Positions 15,989 to 23,044 of a DNA stretch of 37,883 nt are shown one piece after another. The first letter of the stretch is position 1, and every line of letters starts with the position of its first letter. The notes beneath the pieces were generated by a model that saw nothing but the letters and a program-made list of their open reading frames with translations, was not told the DNA's origin and ran no database searches. A program made the position numbers and the translations under genes. This stretch comes from DASPTT01 sp035623275 (GTDB taxonomy: Bacteria > Actinomycetota > Acidimicrobiia > Acidimicrobiales > UBA8190), in assembly GCA_035623275.1 (NCBI GenBank), contig DASPTT010000051.1, forward strand, positions 1 to 37,883. The letters run 5' to 3'.

Positions 15989-17188
15989 GTGACGGTCACC
16001 AGCGGCAGCGACGTGTACTACGACCCGTACGACTTCGAGATCGACGCCGACCCCTACCCGGTCTGGCGCCGCCTGCGGGACGAGGCACCGCTCTACTACA
16101 ACGAGAAGTACGACTTCTTCGCCCTAAGCCGCTTCGACGACGTGGACCGCGGCCTGCTCGACTGGGAGACCTACCGCTCGGGCAAGGGCTCGATCCTCGA
16201 GCTCATCCGCGCCGACATCGACATCCCCTCGTTCGTCATCCTCTTCGAGGACCCTCCCGAGCACCACTGCCATCGTGCGGTGCTGTCGCGGGTGTTCACC
16301 CCGCGGCGGATGAACGACCTCGAGCCCAAGGTGCGCGAGTACTGCCAGCGCTCGCTCGACCCGCTCGTGGGCAGCGGGCGCTTCGACTTCGTCAAGGACC
16401 TCGGCGCCCAGATGCCCATGCGGGTCATCGGCTACCTGCTGGGCATCCCCGAGCAGGACCAGGAGGCCATCCGCGACCACCTCGACGAGGGGCTGCGCCT
16501 CGAGGAGGGCAGGGAGGGTGAGTTCCGGGCCCCGGACATGGGCACCGGCGAGATCTTCGCCGACTATGTCGAATGGCGCGTCAAGCATCCTTCCGACGAC
16601 CTGATGACCCAGCTGCTCAACGTCGAGTTCGAGGACGAGACGGGCACGGTCCGCAAGCTGACCCGCGAAGAGGTGCTGACCTACGTCAACCTGTTGGCCG
16701 GGGCCGGGAACGAGACGACCACCCGGCTGATCGGCTGGACCGGCAAGCTCCTGGCGGAGCATCCCGACCAGCGCCGCGCCGTGGCCGAGGACCGGAGCCT
16801 GCTGCCCAACGCCATCGAGGAGATCCTCCGCTACGAGGCCCCCTCGCCGGTCCAGGCCCGATACGTGGCCGCCGACGTGGAGCACCATGGGCAGAAGGTC
16901 GCCGAGGGGAGCATCATGCTGCTCGTCAACGCCTCGGCCAACCGCGACGAGCGCCGCTACGAGGACCCCGACCGTCTGGACGTCCGCCGCCCCTTGGGCC
17001 GGCACCTCAGCTTCGGGCACGGCATCCATCTGTGCCTGGGTGCGGCCCTGGCCCGCCTGGAGGGCCGCGTCGCGCTCGACGAGGTCCTGCAACGGTTCCC
17101 GGACTGGGAGGTCGACTACGACCATGCGGTGCAGGCCCGCACCTCGACCGTGCGGGGCTGGGAGACACTTCCCGTCGTCACCGGCTGA
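15989..17188 (+). CDS. Cytochrome P450 monooxygenase
   Basis: This soluble bacterial P450 has 399 residues, a normal length. The GTG start follows AGGAG (15976-15980). The I-helix oxygen-binding motif is AGAGNETT (237-244), the ExxR pair is E278/R281 (EEILRYE) and the haem loop is FGHGIHLCLG (342-351) with the thiolate ligand C349. Family knowledge says it inserts one oxygen atom into a hydrophobic substrate using ferredoxin electrons. No ferredoxin or reductase gene is next to it. It is likely repressed through the operator at 15830. Relationship to the steroid CYP125/CYP142 group cannot be judged by eye. Confidence 0.93.
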   Translation: MTVTSGSDVYYDPYDFEIDADPYPVWRRLRDEAPLYYNEKYDFFALSRFDDVDRGLLDWETYRSGKGSILELIRADIDIPSFVILFEDPPEHHCHRAVLSRVFTPRRMNDLEPKVREYCQRSLDPLVGSGRFDFVKDLGAQMPMRVIGYLLGIPEQDQEAIRDHLDEGLRLEEGREGEFRAPDMGTGEIFADYVEWRVKHPSDDLMTQLLNVEFEDETGTVRKLTREEVLTYVNLLAGAGNETTTRLIGWTGKLLAEHPDQRRAVAEDRSLLPNAIEEILRYEAPSPVQARYVAADVEHHGQKVAEGSIMLLVNASANRDERRYEDPDRLDVRRPLGRHLSFGHGIHLCLGAALARLEGRVALDEVLQRFPDWEVDYDHAVQARTSTVRGWETLPVVTG

Positions 17189-17206
17189 GCCCCGCGCCGC
17201 CGGGGC
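17189..17206 (+). terminator. Weak hairpin after the P450 gene
   Basis: GCCCCG-CGCCGC-CGGGGC forms a 6-bp GC stem starting 1 nt after the P450 stop. There is no T-run, so this is at best a weak terminator candidate. Confidence 0.3.
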
Positions 17207-17271
17207 AGAGCCCCTCGAGCAAGCATCGACCCGCCCGGACGCGCACTCGTGGGCAGCGCATCGAGGGCGGC

Positions 17272-17290
17272 TGCGTCAGACTCTGACGCA
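17272..17290. promoter_or_regulatory. Perfect 19-bp palindrome at the start of the repeat-protein gene
   Basis: TGCGTCAGACTCTGACGCA is perfectly symmetric about 17281, and its last base is the A of the ATG at 17290. It could be an operator, or an mRNA hairpin that hides the start codon. It is unrelated to the TTGACnnCGnnGTCAA site. Confidence 0.6.
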
Positions 17291-17661
17291 TGCAGGAGGA
17301 AGCATCCTCTCCGGAATCTCGGACTCGTGCAGCAGCCGAGCGTGCCGAGGCGGCCCGTGAACGGAGCGCCGCCGAAAGGGCACGACTCGAGGCTTTGGTG
17401 CAGCGAGCGAGAGCTGAGGAGCAACGCTCGGCTGATGCCATTCGGTTGGCACAGGATCTGGCCAGATTGACCCACGCGGAACGTTCGGCCCGAGCCGACG
17501 AGCGGGACCGGATCGCAGACGAGCGGGACCGGATCGCCGACGAGCGGGACCGGATCGCCGACGAGCGGGAAGCCGAGGCGGACCGACGGGAGCGGACTGC
17601 CGACGAGTGGAGCAGTAGCCCGGCTCCCTCAACCGGTCGTGGCCACCGGCACCAGGCGTAG
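17290..17661 (+). CDS. Small charged coiled-coil protein with heptad repeats
   Basis: The 123-residue protein is rich in Ala, Arg and Glu. Its middle carries the seven-residue repeat DERDRIA three times in a row plus a partial copy (about 70-96), a pattern expected to form a long alpha-helical coiled coil. Without a signal peptide it should be cytosolic. No Shine-Dalgarno is evident, and the ATG sits on the edge of a palindrome. It converges with TetR2 and overlaps it by 33 bp. I recall similar DER-repeat small proteins in actinobacteria, but I know of no assigned function. The alternative is a non-coding repeat with a chance open frame. Confidence 0.5.
   Translation: MQEEASSPESRTRAAAERAEAARERSAAERARLEALVQRARAEEQRSADAIRLAQDLARLTHAERSARADERDRIADERDRIADERDRIADEREAEADRRERTADEWSSSPAPSTGRGHRHQA
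17497..17580. repeat. 21-bp in-frame tandem repeat, about 3.5 copies
   Basis: A 21-bp unit starting GACGAGCGGGACCGG lies at 17497-17517, 17518-17538 and 17539-17559, with a diverging copy from 17560. The period is a multiple of three and encodes the DERDRIA heptad, so copy number can change without a frameshift. Confidence 0.9.
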
Positions 17662-18339
17662 GGCGTTGCAGCACAGCGCGGTGAGCTGCACCACACCTTC
17701 TTCGAAGGGGCAGCGGAATTGCCCCTGCACGAACAGCGCCTCGGCGAACCGCGTGATCGTGGCCGTGAGGACGTGGGCCACGATCACCGGGTCGAGTGCG
17801 GGGTCCACGGCGCCGAGGCGCTGCGCTCGGCGGATGGACTCCGCCAGCGAGACCGAGAAGCGCTCGAGGCGTTCGAAGCGAAGACGGTACACCTGCATGT
17901 CGAAGCGCGATACCTGCTCGATGACGCCCATGATCTTGGCCTCGGCGCGGTACTCGACCAGATAGCTCCGGATCGACGACGACAGCCGGTCGCGCAGGTC
18001 GGCTGCCGCGCGCATGCGTGCGGCCCCGTCGGGCTCGGCGACCCCGGTCGGCTGCGCGTCGCTCTGCTCGTCGGCACGGACGTCGAGCTGCGCGTCGAGC
18101 TGTGCCTCTTGCGCGCGTGCCACCTCACGGAAGACCTCGTCCTTGGACGTGAAGTAGTGGTAGAAGGAGCCGTAGGAGACGCCCGCTTCGTCGGCGATGT
18201 CGGAGATGCGCGCGTCGAGGAAGCCGTCTCGTTCGAAGACGCACTTGGCCGCGGACACCAGGCGCGCCCGAGTCCGCGCCCCCTTTTCGGAACGCGGTCC
18301 GGTGGCTGGCTCGTGGCCCGCCGGCGCGTCAGGTGCCAT
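17629..18339 (-). CDS. TetR-family regulator (TetR2)
   Basis: This 236-residue regulator has N-terminal helix-turn-helix SEKGARTRARLVSAAKCVFERDGFLDARISDIADEAGVSYGSFYHYFTSKDEVFREV and a ligand domain containing YLVEYRAEAKIMGVIEQVSRFDMQV. Both halves closely match TetR1 at 12051-12725. The recognition helices differ in one visible place (SYGSFYHYF against SHGSFYHYF). It is the last gene of the leftward transporter-thiolase operon, with its ATG overlapping the thiolase stop by 11 bp. That position makes it the best candidate for the local repressor of the TTGACnnCGnnGTCAA regulon, responding to a pathway CoA ester (inferred). Confidence 0.92.
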   Translation of the reverse strand: MAPDAPAGHEPATGPRSEKGARTRARLVSAAKCVFERDGFLDARISDIADEAGVSYGSFYHYFTSKDEVFREVARAQEAQLDAQLDVRADEQSDAQPTGVAEPDGAARMRAAADLRDRLSSSIRSYLVEYRAEAKIMGVIEQVSRFDMQVYRLRFERLERFSVSLAESIRRAQRLGAVDPALDPVIVAHVLTATITRFAEALFVQGQFRCPFEEGVVQLTALCCNALRLVPVATTG

Positions 18340-19975
18340 GGCGCTGGAGCAGCAGCACGCCCGATGGCGTCCCCCCGCCCGAGGTGACCACCGCCGTGCG
18401 CGCCCCGGTGACCTGGCGCGCGCCGGCGTCGTGGCGAAGCTGCGTCACCGCCTCGTAGAGGAAGCCGAAGCCGTGGGTTCGGCCCTCCGACAGCTGGCCG
18501 CCGTGCGGGTTGACCGGGAGGTCGCCGTCGAGGGCGATCCGCCGCCCGCCGTCGATCCAGTCCTTCGCCTCCCCGAGCCCGCAGAAGCCCAGCGCCTCCA
18601 GCCAGGAGATGGCGTTGAAGCTGAAGCCGTCGTACACGAGGGCGAGATCCACGTCGCCGGGCCCCAAGGCCGTGCGCGTCCACAGGTGCGCCGACTGCCC
18701 GAGGACCTGGGGCTCGTGGGTGATGGTGCCCTGGTCCCAGGAGATGCGCTCGGTGATCTGGGTGCCCACCGCCTCGACACGCACGGCCGGCTTCGGCAGG
18801 TCCCCGGCGACCGAGGCGTCGGAGACCACCACGGCGATGGAGCAGTCACAGGGCACGTCGCAGTCGTAGAGGCCGAAGGGCGTCGTGATGGGCCGCGCCG
18901 ACAGGTAGTCGTCCATGGTCATGGGGTCGCGATAGATCGCCACCGGGTTCCGGGCCGCGTTGGCCCGGTCGTTGAGGGCGATCAGCCCCAAGAGCTCACG
19001 GGTGGCGCCGTAGCGGTGGAGGTACTGGCTGGCGTTGAGCGCGATCCAGTTGGCCGGGGAGGCCGCGCCGAAGGGCGAGCGCCACTGTCGGTCCCCGGCC
19101 ACCCTGCGGGAACCCGCGCCATCCCCACCACCGGCGACCGCACGCAGGGCCAGCGCGGCGTAGGTCGACTCCCACACCGTCCGGAAGCACAGGACGTGGC
19201 GGCACAGCCCAGCCGCCACTGCCAGCATCGCCGCGACCACGGCGCCACCCGGCCCGGGCAGCTCCATCCCGCCGTTGATCCACGTCGGCCGCAGGCGAAG
19301 CGCCTCCTCCACCGCCGTCACTCCGCCTTCGCTCATGCCCATCCCGCCGGGGCCCGGGTAGGTCGACAGGCCGTCGATGTCCTCGAGGGTCAGACCGGCG
19401 TCGGCCACCGCGTCCAGGCAGGCGTCCACGGTCAACGACAGCGGGTCGACCATGAGCCGGCGACCGAGGGCCGAGCGGCCGATACCCGAGAGCACCGAGC
19501 GGTGCTCGAAGCGCTCCGTGCTCACAGGCGCACGCACACTCGGACGGCGAACCTCCTCGGTGGCCGCGGCCGAGGCGTGTTCGACGGTGGGCTCGAACAG
19601 TGGGATCCACACGTCCTCGTGGTGCTCGAAGCGCACCGCGACCTGCTGGCCGATGTGGACCTCGGAGGGGTCGCAACCCACGACGTTGGTGGTGAGGTGG
19701 ACCGTCGGGTCCTCGGCCAGCGCCACGTTGGCAATGGCATAGGGTGGCTCGACGCCCGCCGTCCATCGATGGGCGTTGACGGTCACGCCGACCACCGTGC
19801 CCCGGCCGGAGACGGATACGGGCGCGAGGGACCGGCTCCGACAGCGCGGGCAGATGGGTGCGGGCGGGTGCACGAGCGCGCCGCAGTCGTCGCATCCCTG
19901 GATCCGCAAGGTGCCGTCCTCGCCCGAGCGCCAGAACCATTCCGTCTCCGGCGTCAGCTCCGGCAGCGGCCTCAT
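18329..19975 (-). CDS. DUF35 (zinc ribbon/OB-fold) fused to an Ltp2-type thiolase
   Basis: This is a 548-residue fusion. Residues 1-125 are a DUF35 protein: zinc ribbon C28, C31, C42 and C45 (CDDCG, CPRC), then an OB fold. Residues about 160-548 are a lipid-transfer-protein-type thiolase (SVLSGIGRSALGRRLMVDPLSLTVDACLDAVADAGLTLEDIDGLSTYPG; LALVYDGFSF; NPHGGQLSEGRTHGFGFLYEAV). In mycobacterial cholesterol side-chain degradation, separate Ltp2 and the DUF35 part of ChsH2 form a retro-aldolase. Here the two partner modules sit in one chain. I infer a retro-aldol carbon-carbon cleavage of a 3-hydroxyacyl-CoA. The gene lies 79 bp after livK, behind a strong hairpin, and is followed by TetR2. Confidence 0.88.
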   Translation of the reverse strand: MRPLPELTPETEWFWRSGEDGTLRIQGCDDCGALVHPPAPICPRCRSRSLAPVSVSGRGTVVGVTVNAHRWTAGVEPPYAIANVALAEDPTVHLTTNVVGCDPSEVHIGQQVAVRFEHHEDVWIPLFEPTVEHASAAATEEVRRPSVRAPVSTERFEHRSVLSGIGRSALGRRLMVDPLSLTVDACLDAVADAGLTLEDIDGLSTYPGPGGMGMSEGGVTAVEEALRLRPTWINGGMELPGPGGAVVAAMLAVAAGLCRHVLCFRTVWESTYAALALRAVAGGGDGAGSRRVAGDRQWRSPFGAASPANWIALNASQYLHRYGATRELLGLIALNDRANAARNPVAIYRDPMTMDDYLSARPITTPFGLYDCDVPCDCSIAVVVSDASVAGDLPKPAVRVEAVGTQITERISWDQGTITHEPQVLGQSAHLWTRTALGPGDVDLALVYDGFSFNAISWLEALGFCGLGEAKDWIDGGRRIALDGDLPVNPHGGQLSEGRTHGFGFLYEAVTQLRHDAGARQVTGARTAVVTSGGGTPSGVLLLQRHGT

Positions 19976-20000
19976 GCCGACCCGCCGTCCGAGCGCGGGT

Positions 20001-20032
20001 CCGCCGCCGGCCGACGAATCGGCCGGCGGCGG
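20001..20032 (-). terminator. Perfect 14-bp stem-loop between livK and the thiolase gene
   Basis: CCGCCGCCGGCCGA (20001-20014) pairs perfectly with TCGGCCGGCGGCGG (20019-20032) around a 4-base loop, which reads TTCG on the leftward transcript. There is no T-tract. It stands inside an apparent operon, so it more likely protects the livK mRNA 3' end or partly attenuates downstream expression than ends transcription fully. Confidence 0.65.
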
Positions 20033-20054
20033 CTGGCGACCGCGATCGAGGGCA

Positions 20055-21314
20055 TCAAGACGCCGGGGAGACCGTCTTGCCCGGGATGACGGTGCCGCAG
20101 ATGGGGTCGGCGTTCGCCACGGTGACGAAGCCGCCGTTCTGCGCCTTGGTCATGTAGTAGCAGTTGCCGGGTCCGCCCACGACGCCGGTGCGGTCCGACA
20201 TGTCCAGCGTGTGCGTGCCGAGCAGACCGGCGGCGTCGAAGGCCTTGACACTGGCCAAGGCGCTGATCAGCTGCGAGGCCGTCGGTCCCGTGGTCCCCGC
20301 CGCCTTCAACCCGTCGACGAACAGCGCCACCGACGTGTAGCCGGCGTACTCGGCGTACGTCGGGTCACCGGTGACACCGACGGCCTTGAGCGCCTTCTGG
20401 AACTGCTGCGTGGCCGCGGTGTGCATCTCGACCGGCTCGAACGTCGACAGGAAGTAGACGCCCTGGGCCTCCTGGAGCGCCCCTGGGCCCGCCTGCTGAA
20501 GGTCACCGCCGTAGCCGGTGGGCAGGACGGCCACCTTGGGCGTCACGCCCTGCTGCTTCAAGGCGGCGAGCAGGGCGAAGGACGTGTTCGGGTCGGTCTG
20601 GGAGGTGAAGGCGTCGATGCCGGCGTTCTTCATGGCGATCGCCACCGGCGCCACGTTGGTGCTACCGAAGGGGAAGGCGGCGTTGACGTAGCCGGCCTTG
20701 AGCCCGGCGTTCTCGGCCGAGATGGCCGCCGCCTGTGCCGCCTCCGACGATGACGGGGAGATCGAATAGCCCAGGGAACCGACGTTGGTCGCCCCCTCCA
20801 TCTTGACGAAGTCACCGAAGGTGGTCGTCACCTTGGTGGTGTCGACGGGCCCGAAGGTCGAGAACATGTTCATCGACGTGAGCCACTCGGGCCCGTCCTC
20901 CGCGACGCCGACGACGGGCACGCCCTGCTGGGTCAGCCAGCTGGCGGCCCCAAAGGTCAGGGCCGAGATGGCGACCACCGCGTCGACGTGGTCCTGCTGG
21001 ACCAGCTGCTGGGCAGCAGAAAGGACCTGGGTCGGGTTGGTTGCGGTGTCGGCCACCACGTACTTGATCGTGTAGCCCTCTTGCGAGGCGAGCCACGTCC
21101 CGGCCTGGACCCCCTGCGGCGACGTCTCCGCACTGGAAGCGGCCGGTCCCGTCAGGTCGGTGAGGAGGCCCAGGGTGTAGACGTGGGAGCTGCTGCCCGT
21201 GCTCGACGACGATCCCGACGACGAGGCCGACGACGAGGACGTCGAGCTGCAGGCTGCGCCGAGCACGGTCAGGCCGGCCAGCACGGTGAGAAGGATCTTC
21301 CGTTGTCTGAACAT
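20055..21314 (-). CDS. LivK-type substrate-binding lipoprotein
   Basis: This is the extracytoplasmic binding protein (Peripla_BP_6 family) of the adjacent LivHM/LivGF transporter. The 419-residue chain has a signal peptide ending LGAAC (lipid-modified C22), a Ser-rich linker, and the mature domain with YTLGLLTDLTGPAASSAETSPQGVQAG, AAQQLVQQDHVDAVV and VGSLGYSISPSSSEAAQ. ATG 21314 follows GGAGG. Family members bind branched amino acids, but catabolic homologues bind aromatic or aliphatic acids. With a degradation operon downstream, I infer the latter type of ligand. It follows livGF by 137 bp and may have its own promoter. Confidence 0.9.
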   Translation of the reverse strand: MFRQRKILLTVLAGLTVLGAACSSTSSSSASSSGSSSSTGSSSHVYTLGLLTDLTGPAASSAETSPQGVQAGTWLASQEGYTIKYVVADTATNPTQVLSAAQQLVQQDHVDAVVAISALTFGAASWLTQQGVPVVGVAEDGPEWLTSMNMFSTFGPVDTTKVTTTFGDFVKMEGATNVGSLGYSISPSSSEAAQAAAISAENAGLKAGYVNAAFPFGSTNVAPVAIAMKNAGIDAFTSQTDPNTSFALLAALKQQGVTPKVAVLPTGYGGDLQQAGPGALQEAQGVYFLSTFEPVEMHTAATQQFQKALKAVGVTGDPTYAEYAGYTSVALFVDGLKAAGTTGPTASQLISALASVKAFDAAGLLGTHTLDMSDRTGVVGGPGNCYYMTKAQNGGFVTVANADPICGTVIPGKTVSPAS

Positions 21315-21335
21315 GTCGCGTGTTCCTCCGCGGCG

Positions 21336-21363
21336 TCGAGGTTGTACGGGATCGAGGTTGTAC
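21336..21363 (-). repeat. 12-bp direct repeat in the livK leader (period 16 bp)
   Basis: On the leftward strand, GTACAACCTCGA occurs twice with a 4-nt spacer, at 21352-21363 and 21336-21347, in the 137-bp gap before livK. The two TACAAC cores could act as alternative -10 boxes. A 16-bp period would place two protein sites at different faces of the helix. It could equally be a short duplication. Confidence 0.7.
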
Positions 21364-21451
21364 TGCGTCGAAGGTGCGGTCGTCGATGATCAGGTCCCGT
21401 CGGCACCCTCCTCGAAACGACCCGGCCTGTGCCGCCGTGCGGGACGAGGCG

Positions 21452-23044
21452 TCATGAGACGGCCATCATCCCGTCGCCCAGGTAATGGCGGAGCACCTCG
21501 CCCTCGGCCACGCTCGATGGCCCGTGCCACGCCACCTGTCCGCGCTGGAGCACGAGGCACTCCTCGGCGAAGGCGAGGGCCCGGTGGATGTACTGCTCGG
21601 TCATGACGACGGTCACCCCGGCCCGCTTGGCCTGCTCGAGCCCCTCGAACACGACGTCGACCATCATCGGTGCGAGGCCGAGGGAGAGCTCGTCCGCCAC
21701 CAGCAGCGTCGGGGAGGTGACCAGGGCGCGGGCCAACGAGAGCATCTGCTGCTCGCCGCCGGACAGGCGGCCGGCCGGCTGGCGCAGGCGCCGGCCGAGC
21801 TGCGGGAAGATGTCGAGCACCCGCGCCACGGCGGCCCGCCGCTCCTGGCGGCCGGCCATGGCGGCGGTGGCCATCCGCAGGTTCTCGGCGACCGTCAGGT
21901 GCCGGAACACCCCGCGGCCCTCGGGCAGGAGCACCAGGCCGGCGTTGCGCATCCGGTGCGCCGGACGGCCGGTGACGTCCTCGCCCGCGAACGTCACCCT
22001 TCCTTCCACGGGGACGAGCCCGGCCAGCGCACGGGCCAAGGTGCTCTTGCCCGCCCCGTTGGCCCCGAGGACGGCCAACGCCAAGCCCCTGCCCAACTCG
22101 AACGACACACCCGAGAGCCCGACCGCGTCGCCGTAGCGCACGCTGAGATCCTCCACGGCCAGCACCACGGGGCGCCGGGGGGCGTCCGCCGGCTCGGGTG
22201 CCGCGTGCGGCGCACCGCCCGGCGAGGTGGACGGCTGGCCGGCGGGGTCCTCGCCCAGGTACGCGGCCCGCACGGCGGGGTCGGCGCGCACGGCGTCCGG
22301 CGGGCCGCTGGCGATGAGCTCCCCGAAGTCGAGCACGTAGACGGTCTCGCACAGCCGCATGACCATGTCGACGTCGTGCTCGACGAGGAGCACCGAGATC
22401 CCCCGCTCGCGCGCCACGCGGGTCAGGATCGCTTCGAACGTCGCCGTGTCGGCGGCATCGAGTCCCGACGAGGGCTCGTCGAGCAGGAGCACCGTCGGCG
22501 ACGAGGCGAGGGCGCGCCCGAGCTCCAGGAGCCGGGACAGGCCGAGGGGGAGCCCGGCGGCCTGGCGCGACGCATGGCCCGCCAGGCCCAGCAGCTCCAG
22601 GAGGCCGTCCGCCGCGGCGCTCTCCGCCGCGTCCGCAGGGCGCAGGCTCCCCATGGTGAAGAGGTCGGACCACACGCGGTCGCGGGCGTGCTTCGCCCGG
22701 TGGGCCAGGATCAGGTGGTCCCGCACCGTCAGGCCTATGAAGAGCTCGGGGTGCTGGAACGTCCGCGCCAACCCGAGGTCGGCCCGATGCTGTGGGCGGC
22801 TGTCGGTCACGTCCTCCCCGTCGAGCATGACCCTGCCCCTGGTGGGCCGGATGAGCCCCGAGACCACACCGAAGAGGGTGCTCTTGCCCGCGCCGTTGGG
22901 CCCGACGAGGCCGACCACCGAAGCAGGCGGCACCTGCAGGTCGACGTCGGCCAGGGCGGCGACGCCGCCGAACTGGACGGAGACTCCCGCGCACGACAGC
23001 CGAGGGCGGTCGCCGGCGCTCGCGCCCGGGGCGGCGGCGCTCAC
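21452..23044 (-). CDS. LivG-LivF fusion: double ATPase of a branched-chain-type ABC importer
   Basis: The 530-residue protein carries two complete ABC ATPase domains that are normally separate LivG and LivF. Domain 1 has Walker A GPNGAGKST (48-56), Walker B LLLDEP (about 187-191) and a degenerate signature LPLGLSRLLELGRA where LivG usually has LSYGQQR. Domain 2 has Walker A GANGAGKST (about 327-335), signature LSGGEQQMLSLARAL and Walker B-like LLVADELSLGLAPMM. They are joined by a Pro/Ala-rich linker (about 266-292). The GTG at 23044 overlaps the livHM stop (GTGA). The cytosolic fusion should power the LivHM permease with fixed 1:1 stoichiometry. Confidence 0.93.
   Translation of the reverse strand: MSAAAPGASAGDRPRLSCAGVSVQFGGVAALADVDLQVPPASVVGLVGPNGAGKSTLFGVVSGLIRPTRGRVMLDGEDVTDSRPQHRADLGLARTFQHPELFIGLTVRDHLILAHRAKHARDRVWSDLFTMGSLRPADAAESAAADGLLELLGLAGHASRQAAGLPLGLSRLLELGRALASSPTVLLLDEPSSGLDAADTATFEAILTRVARERGISVLLVEHDVDMVMRLCETVYVLDFGELIASGPPDAVRADPAVRAAYLGEDPAGQPSTSPGGAPHAAPEPADAPRRPVVLAVEDLSVRYGDAVGLSGVSFELGRGLALAVLGANGAGKSTLARALAGLVPVEGRVTFAGEDVTGRPAHRMRNAGLVLLPEGRGVFRHLTVAENLRMATAAMAGRQERRAAVARVLDIFPQLGRRLRQPAGRLSGGEQQMLSLARALVTSPTLLVADELSLGLAPMMVDVVFEGLEQAKRAGVTVVMTEQYIHRALAFAEECLVLQRGQVAWHGPSSVAEGEVLRHYLGDGMMAVS

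Noticed and set aside
17497..17580. Short CRISPR-like array
   Set aside because: The repeats are contiguous without spacers, with a 21-bp period that keeps a reading frame, and no cas genes are present.
17178..17696. Minus-strand Ser/Arg repeat frame opposite the coiled-coil gene
   Set aside because: Its SRSSAIR repeats are the antisense reading of the DERDRIA heptads and it overlaps TetR2 on the same strand in another frame.
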